From contig CAYLJE010000001.1 of the NCBI GenBank assembly GCA_964383915.1, forward strand, positions 7,393 through 71,392: a stretch of 64,000 nt of DNA, written 5' to 3'. A model generated the notes under the pieces. The model saw nothing but the letters and a program-made list of their open reading frames with translations, did not search any database and was not told where the DNA came from. Position 1 is the first letter of the stretch, and each line of letters starts with the position of its first letter. This DNA comes from DRPN01 sp964383915. GTDB lineage: Bacteria > Bacteroidota > Bacteroidia > Bacteroidales > VadinHA17. Positions 25,428-35,495 of the stretch are shown piece by piece. A program made the position numbers and the translations under genes.

Positions 25428-28400
25428 ATGCGACCACGTTTAGGGCATGTGATTTTATCTTTGTGGATTATTTTTCTGGCAGTCCCTGCCGGATGGACAC
25501 AAAAACCCTATTTTTATTCGACTAAAGAATACGCATACCGTCAAGCTGAAGATCTTTACGAGAAACAGAAGTATTCAGCAGCACAGCGACTTTTTGATGA
25601 TATTGCCAGCCAGAATACAGGAGACAGTGATCTGCTTTCAACCCTTTCGGAATATTATGCGGCGCGTTGTGCCGTATATCTTTTTAATGATGATGCCGAA
25701 TACCGCTTGTTTGCTTTTATCAGCAATCATCCTGAAAGTTCACTGGTAGAGAAGGCAGTTTTGGAAATGGCCTTGTTCCAGTATCAAAAGAAAAATTACC
25801 GGAAAGCTATTACTTATTTTAACAGGGTGGACCTGGGTTCCCTGACAGATGAAGAGACGGCTGAATATTATTTTAAGCTGGGATATTCCTATTTCATGCG
25901 GAAAGACTATGATAAAGCCAAAATGGCTTTTTATGAAATCAAAGATATCCGGAGTGATTATACTTCTCCGGCTATTTATTATTATGCACATATTGCTTAT
26001 TCCCAAGGAAATTATGAGACAGCGCTGAAAGAATTCCGTCGACTAACCGGTGATGAAAATTTTTCTGTCATTGTACCTTATTATATTGTGCAGATTCTTT
26101 ATCTCCAGAAAAAATATGATGAGATCCTTGCTTATGCCCCGGGGATATTGGACCATGCGACCCCCACACGTGCTGCTGAAATTACCAAATACATGGGTGA
26201 TGCGTGGTTTCAGAAAGGGGATTATAAGAAAGCCTTACCTTATCTGGAAAGATATGACGGAAAAAGACCCTTAAACAAAAATGAGCATTATGAATTAGGG
26301 TATTGTTATTATGAAACAGGACAATACGATTTGGCAGTGAAACAATTTGGTTATGCGACCGGGGGAAAAGATAAGCTGGCACAAAACACGTACTATCTTT
26401 TGGCTGATTGTTTCCTTCATTTAAATAACAAAAAAAAGGCAGGGATTGCGTTTTCGGCTGCTGCCGGGATGGATTTTGATCCCAACATCAAAGAAGATGC
26501 CCTGTTTAATTATGCCAAGGTTACTTTTGAGCTTTCTTATTCACCGTTTAATGAAGCTGTCAGGGTGTTGAAAACTTACATTGATACATATCCCTATTCG
26601 AAAAGGATTAACGAAGCCTATCATTACCTCGTATTGGCTTACCTGAACACAAAAAATTATAAGATGGCGTTGGAATCTCTGGACCGGATCCGGAACAAAA
26701 ACGACGAAATGAAGAAGGCTTATCAGCGAGTGGCTTTTTTCAGGGCTCTGGAATTGCTCCGGGCAGGAGATCCTGATAATGCCATTATTTTACTTACCAG
26801 ATCCCTGCAGTATGCTATCTATGACCAGTCGCTGCGTGCCCGGGCTTATTTCTGGCTTGGGGAAGCTTATTACCGGTTGCAGGACACAGAAAAAGCACTG
26901 GGAGCCTTTAAGAAATTTCTTTTTAGTCCCGGAGCTATTTCTCTTCCTGAGTATGAAACAGCCCATTATGATATAGGGTATCTTTATTTCAATGAGAAAA
27001 AATATAATGAGGCTTCATCGTGGTTTCGTAAATACCTTGTTTTCGGGAAGAAGACAAAACCTGAACTGGTGACTGATGCTTATTGCCGGTTGGGTGATTG
27101 TGCATTTGTCACCAGGGACTATAAACAGGCAGTGGATTATTATACCATAGCTTACCAGGCAGGAAAGGTAAATGCTGATTATGCATTGTATCAACGGGGT
27201 TTTTCATATGGATTACTGAAAACCCCCGGGGCTAAGATCAAAGATATGACTACTCTGATAGAAAAATTTCCACAGTCAACCTATTTGGATGATGCACTCT
27301 ATGAAAGAGGAATGGCATACATGGATGCAAACGAATCAGAAGCTGCCCTGAAAGATTTTCATGAAATCATTTATTCTTATCAGTCTAGTGCTTATGTGCC
27401 CAAAGCCTACCTGCAGGTTGGATTGATCTATTATAATCAGAATAAATATACGGCAGCCATCAGGAGTTATAAACAGCTGGTAGAAAAATATCCGGGGACA
27501 CCCCAGGCGCGGAATGCTTTAACCGGACTGAAAAATGTGTATGTGGATATGAATGACGTGGAAGCTTACTTTGCCTACGCACATAAATTGGGCGGCATGG
27601 CTAATGTGAGCATGGCAGAGGAAGATTCTTTGCTTTATATTTCCGGAGAAAACCTTTATATGGCTGGGAACTGTGACAAGGCACAGGAGGTTTTGAGTAA
27701 TTATCTGAAGAAATTTACGGATGGCATTTTTAGAATCAATGCCCATTTTTATGTGGCTGAATGTTTGCGGAACAAAGGAAATTCTGATGAAGCCCTGAAG
27801 CATTATCAGTATGTTATTCGCCAACCCAGGAACCTTTTTACGGAAGCGGCTTTGGTTGCCTCCTCAGATATATTATATGACAGAAAAGATTATGCAACTG
27901 CACTCGAAGATTATGTGTTGCTTGAAAAAGTGGCCGAATTAGAGAAGAATGTGCTGAAGGCCCGTCTGGGAGAGTTGCGCTGCTCCTATGTCATGAAAAA
28001 TTACAGCTCGGTGGTGACGATCGCTCAGGAAATTGTTAAAATGGATCACCTGACTGAGGAAAATGCCAGAGAGGCTTATTTTAAGATGGCAAAAGCTTAT
28101 CAGTTCCAGGGCGATTTTGAGCAAGCTATGGGGACTTATAAAAAAGTTGCTGTAGAAGTATCCAGCGCCGAAGGTGCTGAAGCTAAATACCGGGTGGCCC
28201 AGTTATTATATCGTCTCCATAAAAATGATGAGGCGGAAAAAGTGTTAATGGACTTTATCAATCAAAGTACCCCTCATCCATACTGGATGGCGAAAGCATT
28301 TTTACTACTCTCTGATATTAGTCTGGATAAAAATGATCTTCTTCAGGCAAAATATACGCTGCAGAGTTTAATGGAATATTACCAGAAAAAAGACGATGGA

Positions 28401-28565
28401 ATTCTCGATGAAGCAAAGGAAAAATTGAAAGATATTGAACATTATGAAAAATTGAGAAATGCACCCATAGATTCATTGGAGGTTCCACCGGACACTATTA
28501 AAACACACCCTGGTGGTGAGGAGGAAAAACAATTTCCCGTTGGAAAGATTGAAAAAACCGAATGA
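25428..28565 (+). CDS. Large TPR-repeat protein, exported
   Basis: 1045 residues with a signal peptide (about 1-24). From residue 35 to 1000 it is an almost unbroken superhelix of tetratricopeptide repeats, with recurrent pairs such as AEYYFKLGYSYFMRKDYDKA and DALYERGMAYMDANESEAAL. TPR arrays bind partner proteins. In the periplasm such a protein could serve envelope assembly or cargo handling. It overlaps the next gene, an outer-membrane barrel, by 4 bp (ATGA), so the two are translationally coupled and probably act together. No enzymatic motif is seen. The specific function is unknown. Confidence 0.85.
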   Translation: MRPRLGHVILSLWIIFLAVPAGWTQKPYFYSTKEYAYRQAEDLYEKQKYSAAQRLFDDIASQNTGDSDLLSTLSEYYAARCAVYLFNDDAEYRLFAFISNHPESSLVEKAVLEMALFQYQKKNYRKAITYFNRVDLGSLTDEETAEYYFKLGYSYFMRKDYDKAKMAFYEIKDIRSDYTSPAIYYYAHIAYSQGNYETALKEFRRLTGDENFSVIVPYYIVQILYLQKKYDEILAYAPGILDHATPTRAAEITKYMGDAWFQKGDYKKALPYLERYDGKRPLNKNEHYELGYCYYETGQYDLAVKQFGYATGGKDKLAQNTYYLLADCFLHLNNKKKAGIAFSAAAGMDFDPNIKEDALFNYAKVTFELSYSPFNEAVRVLKTYIDTYPYSKRINEAYHYLVLAYLNTKNYKMALESLDRIRNKNDEMKKAYQRVAFFRALELLRAGDPDNAIILLTRSLQYAIYDQSLRARAYFWLGEAYYRLQDTEKALGAFKKFLFSPGAISLPEYETAHYDIGYLYFNEKKYNEASSWFRKYLVFGKKTKPELVTDAYCRLGDCAFVTRDYKQAVDYYTIAYQAGKVNADYALYQRGFSYGLLKTPGAKIKDMTTLIEKFPQSTYLDDALYERGMAYMDANESEAALKDFHEIIYSYQSSAYVPKAYLQVGLIYYNQNKYTAAIRSYKQLVEKYPGTPQARNALTGLKNVYVDMNDVEAYFAYAHKLGGMANVSMAEEDSLLYISGENLYMAGNCDKAQEVLSNYLKKFTDGIFRINAHFYVAECLRNKGNSDEALKHYQYVIRQPRNLFTEAALVASSDILYDRKDYATALEDYVLLEKVAELEKNVLKARLGELRCSYVMKNYSSVVTIAQEIVKMDHLTEENAREAYFKMAKAYQFQGDFEQAMGTYKKVAVEVSSAEGAEAKYRVAQLLYRLHKNDEAEKVLMDFINQSTPHPYWMAKAFLLLSDISLDKNDLLQAKYTLQSLMEYYQKKDDGILDEAKEKLKDIEHYEKLRNAPIDSLEVPPDTIKTHPGGEEEKQFPVGKIEKTE

Positions 28566-30232
28566 TGATCTATAACAAAACATATCGTTTATTTTTGTTT
28601 CTGGCTGCATTGTTCTTACTTAATAGTCAACTGATTGCCCAGCAGAAAGAGATCCGGAAAGAAGTGAAAGTTGTAAAACCTTATGAACCTTCCCTGTCAG
28701 ATGTAAGAAAAATTGATATTTCCCCTGTCATCAGGGATACGGTAAAATACCATCCCAAAGTAAGGTATGTTATTTCGCCGAAACCGATGATGGTCCCTTT
28801 CAAAGCCCGACCCATCAAACCAGCCCGTCTTGCCGGAGAATCAATCCCCAGGCTTTATAAAAGTTATTTCAAACTTGGGATAGGAAATTACATTACACCA
28901 CTGGTTGAGTTTAATATGAGTACCCTCCGTTCGAGAGATCATATACTTGGCTTTTACTTCGGGAGTCTTTCTTCATACGGGAAAATAAAACTAAATAACG
29001 ACAAAAGAGTGAACGGGGGATATGGGGATACCAGGGGCATGGTTTACGGAAAGAAAATATTTCACTATGCTACATTAAATGGAAACCTGTTTGTTAACAG
29101 GAACCGGGTAAATTTCTATGGTTATAATCCATTGGTTGATACTACTCTTTTTATAGACAGCATACGGCAGTCTTATTTTAATCCCGGGGCCAATTTACGT
29201 CTGTATTCTATACGTGCCGATTCCAACCATTTGAATTATGACCTGAGGGTCAGCGTTGATTATTTTTCAGACAAGTATAATTACTATCAACAGGGCATTC
29301 GCTTTAATGGAAAACTTTTTAATGTTTTTAAGGGTAAAACAATCGGAATCAATACAGATGTTCAATATTTTAACAATAATGTGCTTCCCTTCGGCCACTC
29401 TGATGCTGTTTTTTCCTTTGAACCCTGGTTCTTTCAGTCAGCCTCCGAATGGCGCATGAAAGCTTCTATTGCTGCAACGATTGATGCAAGAGAAGATAAT
29501 ACGGATATCAGACTCTATCCACGTATTCGCTTTCAGTTTAAGATCATCCCCGACTACCTGATGGCTTATCTTGGTATGGATGGGAAAATGGTGGTGAATG
29601 ATTATCAGTCTATTGCCGGAATGAATCCTTATATTAAACCTGGTTTATATGTTCACAATACAGACCATAAAATGATCTTCTACCTTGGACTTTCAGGTTC
29701 ACTCGCTCCAGGGACAGAGTATAAGCTATATGGTTCCTATGCCCTTGTTGACGGGATGCCATTTTTTGTAAATGACACATCCAATGTCCTGGGGAATGTT
29801 TTCTCGGTTGCTTATGATGATATACAGCTTGCCCACCTGTCCGGAGAATTTATGAGGCAGGCAGGAAAAAAATTATCACTACGGTTGCGTGCGGAAATAT
29901 ATAAGTATAGTATGTCCGCACTCTATAAACCTTGGCATAAACCAGCTTTCGATGCTTCCCTGGGGATAAGATACAATCTGCAGGATAAGATTATTCTCAA
30001 TGCTGATATGATGTTTATTGGTAAAAGGTATGTCCGGACGCTTTCATCCCCGCTTCATGTAACCATGCTCAAAGCTTATCCTGATCTGAACCTGAGCTTG
30101 GAATACAGATACAGGAAAATACTTTCTTTCTTTATACGAATGAACAATATGGCCGGTATCCGCTATGAAATCTGGAACCAATATCCCACACAAGGATTCT
30201 TATTCATGGGAGGATTCACATATTCCTTGTAA
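28562..30232 (+). CDS. Outer-membrane beta-barrel protein paired with the TPR protein
   Basis: 556 residues with a signal peptide (about 4-26, ending LIAQQ). A proline- and lysine-rich linker follows (KEVKVVKPYEPSLSDVRKI), then about 450 residues of alternating hydrophobic strands ending in an aromatic residue near the C-terminus (FLFMGGFTYSL), as in barrels inserted by BAM. It has no TonB plug. The start overlaps the stop of the TPR gene. A role as the outer-membrane partner of that TPR protein is inferred. I do not recognise a named family. Confidence 0.75.
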   Translation: MMIYNKTYRLFLFLAALFLLNSQLIAQQKEIRKEVKVVKPYEPSLSDVRKIDISPVIRDTVKYHPKVRYVISPKPMMVPFKARPIKPARLAGESIPRLYKSYFKLGIGNYITPLVEFNMSTLRSRDHILGFYFGSLSSYGKIKLNNDKRVNGGYGDTRGMVYGKKIFHYATLNGNLFVNRNRVNFYGYNPLVDTTLFIDSIRQSYFNPGANLRLYSIRADSNHLNYDLRVSVDYFSDKYNYYQQGIRFNGKLFNVFKGKTIGINTDVQYFNNNVLPFGHSDAVFSFEPWFFQSASEWRMKASIAATIDAREDNTDIRLYPRIRFQFKIIPDYLMAYLGMDGKMVVNDYQSIAGMNPYIKPGLYVHNTDHKMIFYLGLSGSLAPGTEYKLYGSYALVDGMPFFVNDTSNVLGNVFSVAYDDIQLAHLSGEFMRQAGKKLSLRLRAEIYKYSMSALYKPWHKPAFDASLGIRYNLQDKIILNADMMFIGKRYVRTLSSPLHVTMLKAYPDLNLSLEYRYRKILSFFIRMNNMAGIRYEIWNQYPTQGFLFMGGFTYSL

Positions 30233-30594
30233 AACAGGCTGTTACATCTGTTCTGTTTGAGTTGTTAACATTTCAACAGAGTCAGGTTTTTTTTTCGGAT
30301 ATTTTGTTTATTATCTGTTAAAAAAATAATGCAGTTGATCGTGCTTAATTGCCTGATTTTCATTAAAATTTAGTATATTTGCATATCTTATTACAGAAGA
30401 AATAATATGTGTTGTATTTTGTTGTCAGAGACTATGTTGTGGAGGATGAAAAAAATACGGAACAAGATAGTTTTTAATGTTTCTTTTGCCGGAACAGCAG
30501 TTAATTATAATCATAAAAAGCTTAAAAGAATAATGAATAGAAATCCCGGAGGAAATTTCGGTAAAAGGGATTATGTTTCAAAAATAAATTAATT
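30233..30594. promoter_or_regulatory. gyrB upstream region with candidate promoter
   Basis: 362 bp without a convincing gene. A weak stem plus a run of nine T (30287-30295) may terminate the preceding operon. TATATTTG at 30374-30381 is a good TAnnTTTG -7 element, which would give gyrB a leader of about 210 nt. A 61-codon open frame inside the leader (30407-30592) has no supporting signature. Confidence 0.5.
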
Positions 30595-32580
30595 ATGAGT
30601 GACAAAATGAAGAAGAATGGCAGTAATGGATATTCTGCCGAAAACATCCAGGTTTTAGAGGGACTGGAAGCAGTACGCAAGCGACCTGCCATGTATATTG
30701 GAGATGTCAGTGAAAAAGGCTTGCACCATTTGGTATATGAGGTCGTTGATAACTCCATCGACGAAGCACTGGCCGGTTATTGTAACAATATTGATGTGAC
30801 TATCAATGAAGATGGTTCCATAACCATTACCGATGACGGACGGGGAATTCCTACAGATATGCATGAGAAGGAACACCGTTCTGCGCTTGAGGTTGTCATG
30901 ACGGTGCTTCATGCCGGCGGAAAATTTAATAAGGATAGCTACAAAGTATCGGGAGGATTACACGGGGTAGGTGTTTCTTGTGTAAATGCACTTTCCGATT
31001 ATTTGCGTGCAGAGGTGTACCGGGAAGGGAAAATTTATGTACAGGAATATCACAAAGGGAAACCACTGGACAAGGTGAAAGTGGTGGGTGTCACGGAAAG
31101 AAACGGTACCAAGGTTACCTTTAAACCGGATAGTACCATCTTTATCACCATTGAATTTAAATATGAGATTCTGGCTGCCCGCCTCCGTGAACTCGCTTTC
31201 CTGAATAAAAAAATCCGGCTTACCCTGACCGACAAACGGGAAACACTTGAAAACGGCAACGATAACGGAGATGAAACTGATCATGGCAAATATCGTCATG
31301 ATAATTTCTATTCTGAACAGGGATTACTTGAATTTGTACGTTACCTTGATTCTACACGGGAGGCCCTCACTGAGAAACCAATCTTTATCGAAACGGAAAA
31401 AAACGGGATCCCGATAGAGATAGCCATGCAATACAATACTTCTTTTTCCGAAAATATTCATACTTATGTTAATAATATCAACACTATTGAGGGGGGAACC
31501 CATTTATCCGGTTTCCGGCGCGGACTGACACGTACTCTGAAAAACTATGCTGAGAAGTCGGGGATGACAACCAAATTGAAATTTGATATTAATGGGGATG
31601 ATTTCAGGGAAGGTCTTACAGCTATTGTTTCACTAAAAGTGCAGGAACCACAGTTTGAAGGACAGACCAAAACAAAACTGGGAAATTCTGAAGTGATGGG
31701 AGCTGTAGATCAGGCTGTCAGCACTGCATTGACCAATTACCTGGAGGAAAACCCCAAAGATGCCAAAATTATTGTCCAGAAAGTGATCCTGGCTGCTACG
31801 GCCCGCCATGCTGCCCGCAAAGCCAGAGAATTGGTGCAGCGGAAAAACGTATTATCCGGTTCCGGACTCCCTGGGAAACTGGCAGATTGTGCCCAAAAAG
31901 ATCCTAATGGAACAGAAATCTTCCTCGTGGAAGGAGATTCGGCAGGTGGTACGGCTAAACAGGGAAGGGACAGACACTTTCAGGCTATTCTGCCGCTGAG
32001 AGGGAAGATACTGAATGTCGAAAAAGCCATGACGCACAAGATCTATGAAAATGAAGAGATAAAAAATATTTTCATAGCCCTTGGCGTTTCCATTGGTACT
32101 GAGGAAGATAGTAAAGCTCTGGACTTGTCCGGATTACGCTATCATAAGATTATCATTATGACGGATGCAGATGTGGACGGAAGCCACATTGACACTCTGA
32201 TTATGACATTATTCTTCAGATATATGCAGGATTTGATTAAAAATGGATATCTATATATAGCGACGCCCCCGCTTTACATGGCCAAAAAAGGAAAAAATCT
32301 CCGGTATTGCTGGACCGAACAACAACGGTTGCTGGCAGTTGAAGAAATGGGTGGCGAACAGGGAGGGGTCTCCGTACAACGTTACAAAGGGCTGGGAGAG
32401 ATGAATGCCGAGCAGCTTTGGGAAACCACCATGAACCCTGAAAAACGTACACTCAGGCAGGTGACCATAGAGAGTGCAGCAGAAGCCGACCGCATCTTTT
32501 CTATGTTGATGGGAGATGAAGTACCACCACGCCGTGATTTTATAGAAAAACATGCAAAATATGCCAATATTGATGCTTAA
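30595..32580 (+). CDS. gyrB: DNA gyrase subunit B
   Basis: ATPase subunit of gyrase, which with GyrA introduces negative supercoils. The GHKL ATP site shows VYEVVDNSIDEALAG (about 48-62), the DDGRGIP box and GGLHGVGVSCVNALS. The TOPRIM domain carries EGDSAGG at 446-452 and the metal-binding DADVDGSHID at 524-533. The C-terminus has QRYKGLGEMNAEQLWETTM. At 661 residues it has the length usual in this phylum, without the long insert of enterobacterial GyrB. The ATG at 30595 is followed by a second Met at codon 5; both are possible. The xylose genes follow after only 35 bp. Confidence 0.97.
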   Translation: MSDKMKKNGSNGYSAENIQVLEGLEAVRKRPAMYIGDVSEKGLHHLVYEVVDNSIDEALAGYCNNIDVTINEDGSITITDDGRGIPTDMHEKEHRSALEVVMTVLHAGGKFNKDSYKVSGGLHGVGVSCVNALSDYLRAEVYREGKIYVQEYHKGKPLDKVKVVGVTERNGTKVTFKPDSTIFITIEFKYEILAARLRELAFLNKKIRLTLTDKRETLENGNDNGDETDHGKYRHDNFYSEQGLLEFVRYLDSTREALTEKPIFIETEKNGIPIEIAMQYNTSFSENIHTYVNNINTIEGGTHLSGFRRGLTRTLKNYAEKSGMTTKLKFDINGDDFREGLTAIVSLKVQEPQFEGQTKTKLGNSEVMGAVDQAVSTALTNYLEENPKDAKIIVQKVILAATARHAARKARELVQRKNVLSGSGLPGKLADCAQKDPNGTEIFLVEGDSAGGTAKQGRDRHFQAILPLRGKILNVEKAMTHKIYENEEIKNIFIALGVSIGTEEDSKALDLSGLRYHKIIIMTDADVDGSHIDTLIMTLFFRYMQDLIKNGYLYIATPPLYMAKKGKNLRYCWTEQQRLLAVEEMGGEQGGVSVQRYKGLGEMNAEQLWETTMNPEKRTLRQVTIESAAEADRIFSMLMGDEVPPRRDFIEKHAKYANIDA

Positions 32581-32615
32581 TATATTCTACAATTTTTTTA
32601 AAACCTTAATACATC

Positions 32616-34106
32616 ATGTTGTTTTTAGGATATGACGTGGGTAGCTCTTCCGTTAAGGCAACCCTCCTTGACGGGAATAAAGGAATCCCTGTTGCGGTTG
32701 TCAGTTATCCCGAAATAGAAATGCCTATAAATGCTCCACATGCCGGATGGGCAGAGCAGAACCCTGAGATGTGGTGGACAAACTTGGGAATAGTAACCCG
32801 TAAGCTCCTGGAACAGGCAGGGTCTCCCCCCGGAGATATTGGAGCTATCGGTATTTCTTATCAGATGCATGGCCTGGTGATGATAGATGAAAACAAAAAG
32901 GTATTGCGTCCTTCTATTATCTGGTGTGATAGCCGGGCGGTAGAAATCGGAACTATTGCTTTTGAAGAGATGGGCCCCAATATTTGCCTGGATCATCTGC
33001 TGAATTCTCCAGGGAATTTCACTGCGTCTAAACTGGCGTGGGTTAAAAAAAATGAACCCGGGATTTACAAAAAGACCTGGAAATTTCTCCTTCCCGGCGA
33101 CTATATCGCTATGCGTATGACGGGGGAGGCGGTTACTACCATCCCCGGGTTGTCAGAAGGGATTTTCTGGGATTTTAAAAATAATGAAGTAGCATCGTTG
33201 GTGACAGATTATTTTGGTTTTGACCCGAAGTTGTTCCCATCGGTTGTCCCGGTATTCGGGGATCAGGGGAAACTGACGGAGCTGGCTGCCGGAGAATTGG
33301 GATTGGTTCCCGGAATTCCTGTAACCTACCGGGCTGGTGATCAGCCAAACAATGCCTTTTCACTAAATGTAATGAACCCCGGAGAGGTAGCTGCTACGGC
33401 TGGTACATCGGGAGTGGTGTACGGGGTAAGTGACCAGCGAAAATATGATCCGTTATCCAGGGTAAATACTTTCGTACATGTGAATCACCAACCGCCGGAA
33501 AATAGGTTTGGAGTATTGTTGTGCATCAATGGTACAGGAATCCTGAATGCATGGCTGCGACAGAATCTGATGGAAGGAAAGGTGAGCTATCCCCGGATGA
33601 ATGAAGAAGCTGCCAATGTGCCGGTGGGTGCAGAGGGATTGACCATTCTTCCTTTTGGCAACGGAGCGGAGCGAATACTCTCGAATAAAGATCCGGGATC
33701 TGTTTTTTCAGGCCTCCGGTTCAACAGGCACCACCGGGCGCATATTTTACGGGCGGCACAGGAAGGGATCGCTTTTGCTTTTCGTTATGGTTTGGAGATC
33801 ATGCAGGAAACTGGGATTGATCCAACGGTGATCCGGGCCGGCCATGCCAACATGTTCCTGAGTCCCTTGTTTGCCGAAGCCATAGCTAACAGTACAAAGA
33901 CAAAAATAGAATTGTTTGATACCGATGGTTCCAGGGGAGCAGCCCTCGCTGCCGGATACGGTGTCGGATTTTATCATTCTTTTGATGAATGTTTTAAATC
34001 TCTGAGAAAAATAAAGACCATAGAACCTGATGTTATACTCTCAGATCAATATGAGGAGGCTTACCAACGCTGGAAGAAATTATTGAAAAATACAATGAAC
34101 CAATAG
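32616..34106 (+). CDS. xylB: Xylulokinase
   Basis: FGGY-family sugar kinase of 496 residues that phosphorylates D-xylulose to xylulose-5-phosphate, feeding the pentose phosphate pathway. The N-terminal phosphate-binding loop is LGYDVGSSSVKATLLDG (4-20), the substrate site includes QMHGLVMID, and the second domain has AGTSGVVYGVS and the C-terminal ALAAGYGVGFY. It is followed by xylA (49 bp) and xylE, forming a complete xylose uptake and entry cassette. It lies 35 bp after gyrB, which is unusual for an inducible sugar operon; no regulator gene is adjacent. Confidence 0.94.
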   Translation: MLFLGYDVGSSSVKATLLDGNKGIPVAVVSYPEIEMPINAPHAGWAEQNPEMWWTNLGIVTRKLLEQAGSPPGDIGAIGISYQMHGLVMIDENKKVLRPSIIWCDSRAVEIGTIAFEEMGPNICLDHLLNSPGNFTASKLAWVKKNEPGIYKKTWKFLLPGDYIAMRMTGEAVTTIPGLSEGIFWDFKNNEVASLVTDYFGFDPKLFPSVVPVFGDQGKLTELAAGELGLVPGIPVTYRAGDQPNNAFSLNVMNPGEVAATAGTSGVVYGVSDQRKYDPLSRVNTFVHVNHQPPENRFGVLLCINGTGILNAWLRQNLMEGKVSYPRMNEEAANVPVGAEGLTILPFGNGAERILSNKDPGSVFSGLRFNRHHRAHILRAAQEGIAFAFRYGLEIMQETGIDPTVIRAGHANMFLSPLFAEAIANSTKTKIELFDTDGSRGAALAAGYGVGFYHSFDECFKSLRKIKTIEPDVILSDQYEEAYQRWKKLLKNTMNQ

Positions 34107-34155
34107 AAAATTTTGCTTTTCCCATGTATTAATAATAAATCAAAATAATTACAAG

Positions 34156-35484
34156 ATGAATATACTAAAAGGTCAAAAGGAGTATTTCCCGGGGATAGGG
34201 AAGATTTCATACGAAGGAAAAGGTTCCGATAATCCGTTAGCATTTAAGTGGTATGATGCGAGCAGGGTAGTACGGGGAAAAGCGATGAAAGATCATTTTC
34301 GGTTTGCAGTGGCCTACTGGCATACATTTGGGAACACGGGTACCGATCCATTTGGAGCAGGGACAAAAGATTATCCATGGAATGCTTATGATCAGGTGAT
34401 GGATCGGGCCCGGGCGAAGATGGATGCGGCGTTTGAGTTTTTCACCAAATTGGGGAATCCGTATTATTGTTTTCATGACTTTGATCTGGTAGAAGAAGGG
34501 GAGACTTTGGGAGAGTCGGAAGGGAGGTTGTCCCGGATGGTGGAATATGCCCGGGAGAAGCAAAGACTTTCCGGGGTAAAGTTATTGTGGGGGACATCCA
34601 ATCTTTTTTCACATCCACGTTATATGAACGGAGCGGCGACGAATCCTGACTTCCGTGTAGTAGCCAGGGCCGGAGCACAGGTTAAGAATGCACTGGATGT
34701 CAACATTGCATTAGGAGGAGAGAATTATGTATTTTGGGGAGGGAGGGAAGGATACCTGTCCTTGTTGAATACAGAGATGAAAAGGGAAAAGGAGCATATG
34801 GCCCGTTTTCTTACCATGGCTCGCGATTATGGGCGCAAGCATGGGTTTAGAGGAACTTTTCTGATCGAGCCCAAGCCCATGGAACCCTCCAAGCACCAGT
34901 ATGATTATGATGCGGAAACAGTGATTGGTTTTTTACGGCATTACGGGCTGGACAAAGATTTTAAACTCAACATAGAAGTGAACCATGCCACACTGGCAGG
35001 GCATACGTTCCAACATGAACTCCAGGCAGCTGTTGATGCGGGATTGTTCGGTAGTATAGACGCCAACCGGGGAGATTATCAGAATGGTTGGGATACCGAT
35101 CAGTTTGCGATCAATCTGTATGAGACGGTGGAAGCCATGCTGGTGATTTTGCAGGCAGGAGGTTTCACCACAGGGGGTGTCAATTTTGATGCAAAGACAC
35201 GCCGGAATTCTACCGACCTGGAAGATATATTCATTGCCCACATTGCAGCCATGGATGTTTTTGCACGGGCGCTGATCGTAACGGATCATTTACTTATCGA
35301 CTCGCCGTATCTGGAAAAGCTGAAAAAGAGGTATGCTTCATTTGACACGGGAGCAGGGGCGGATTTTGAAGCCGGGGAACTGACACTGGGGAATCTGCAT
35401 GCTCTGGCCGGAGAGATAGGGGAACCTCCTCAGGTCAGTGGGAAACAGGAATGGTTCGAGCAGTTGATAAATCTCTATATATAG
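34156..35484 (+). CDS. xylA: Xylose isomerase
   Basis: Interconverts D-xylose and D-xylulose in the cytoplasm with two divalent metals. It is a class II enzyme of 442 residues, the usual length. The active-site segments are visible: FCFHDFDL-type start (YYCFHDFDLVEEG), the catalytic His and neighbouring Trp in WGGREGY, FLIEPKPMEPSKHQYDYD with metal-binding Glu, NIEVNHATLAGHTFQHEL, and IDANRGDYQNGWDTDQ with metal-binding Asp residues. It sits between xylB and the xylose symporter gene (11 bp downstream), so the three are co-transcribed. Confidence 0.97.
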   Translation: MNILKGQKEYFPGIGKISYEGKGSDNPLAFKWYDASRVVRGKAMKDHFRFAVAYWHTFGNTGTDPFGAGTKDYPWNAYDQVMDRARAKMDAAFEFFTKLGNPYYCFHDFDLVEEGETLGESEGRLSRMVEYAREKQRLSGVKLLWGTSNLFSHPRYMNGAATNPDFRVVARAGAQVKNALDVNIALGGENYVFWGGREGYLSLLNTEMKREKEHMARFLTMARDYGRKHGFRGTFLIEPKPMEPSKHQYDYDAETVIGFLRHYGLDKDFKLNIEVNHATLAGHTFQHELQAAVDAGLFGSIDANRGDYQNGWDTDQFAINLYETVEAMLVILQAGGFTTGGVNFDAKTRRNSTDLEDIFIAHIAAMDVFARALIVTDHLLIDSPYLEKLKKRYASFDTGAGADFEAGELTLGNLHALAGEIGEPPQVSGKQEWFEQLINLYI

Positions 35485-35495
35485 AAAAAATAAAT

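Noticed and set aside
30407..30592. 61-codon open frame in the gyrB leader
   Set aside because: No signature, no good ribosome site, and the composition does not look coding; more likely part of the leader.
35451..35495. Upstream extension of xylE into xylA
   Set aside because: Overlaps the xylA stop; the ATG at 35496 gives the normal sugar-porter N-terminus.
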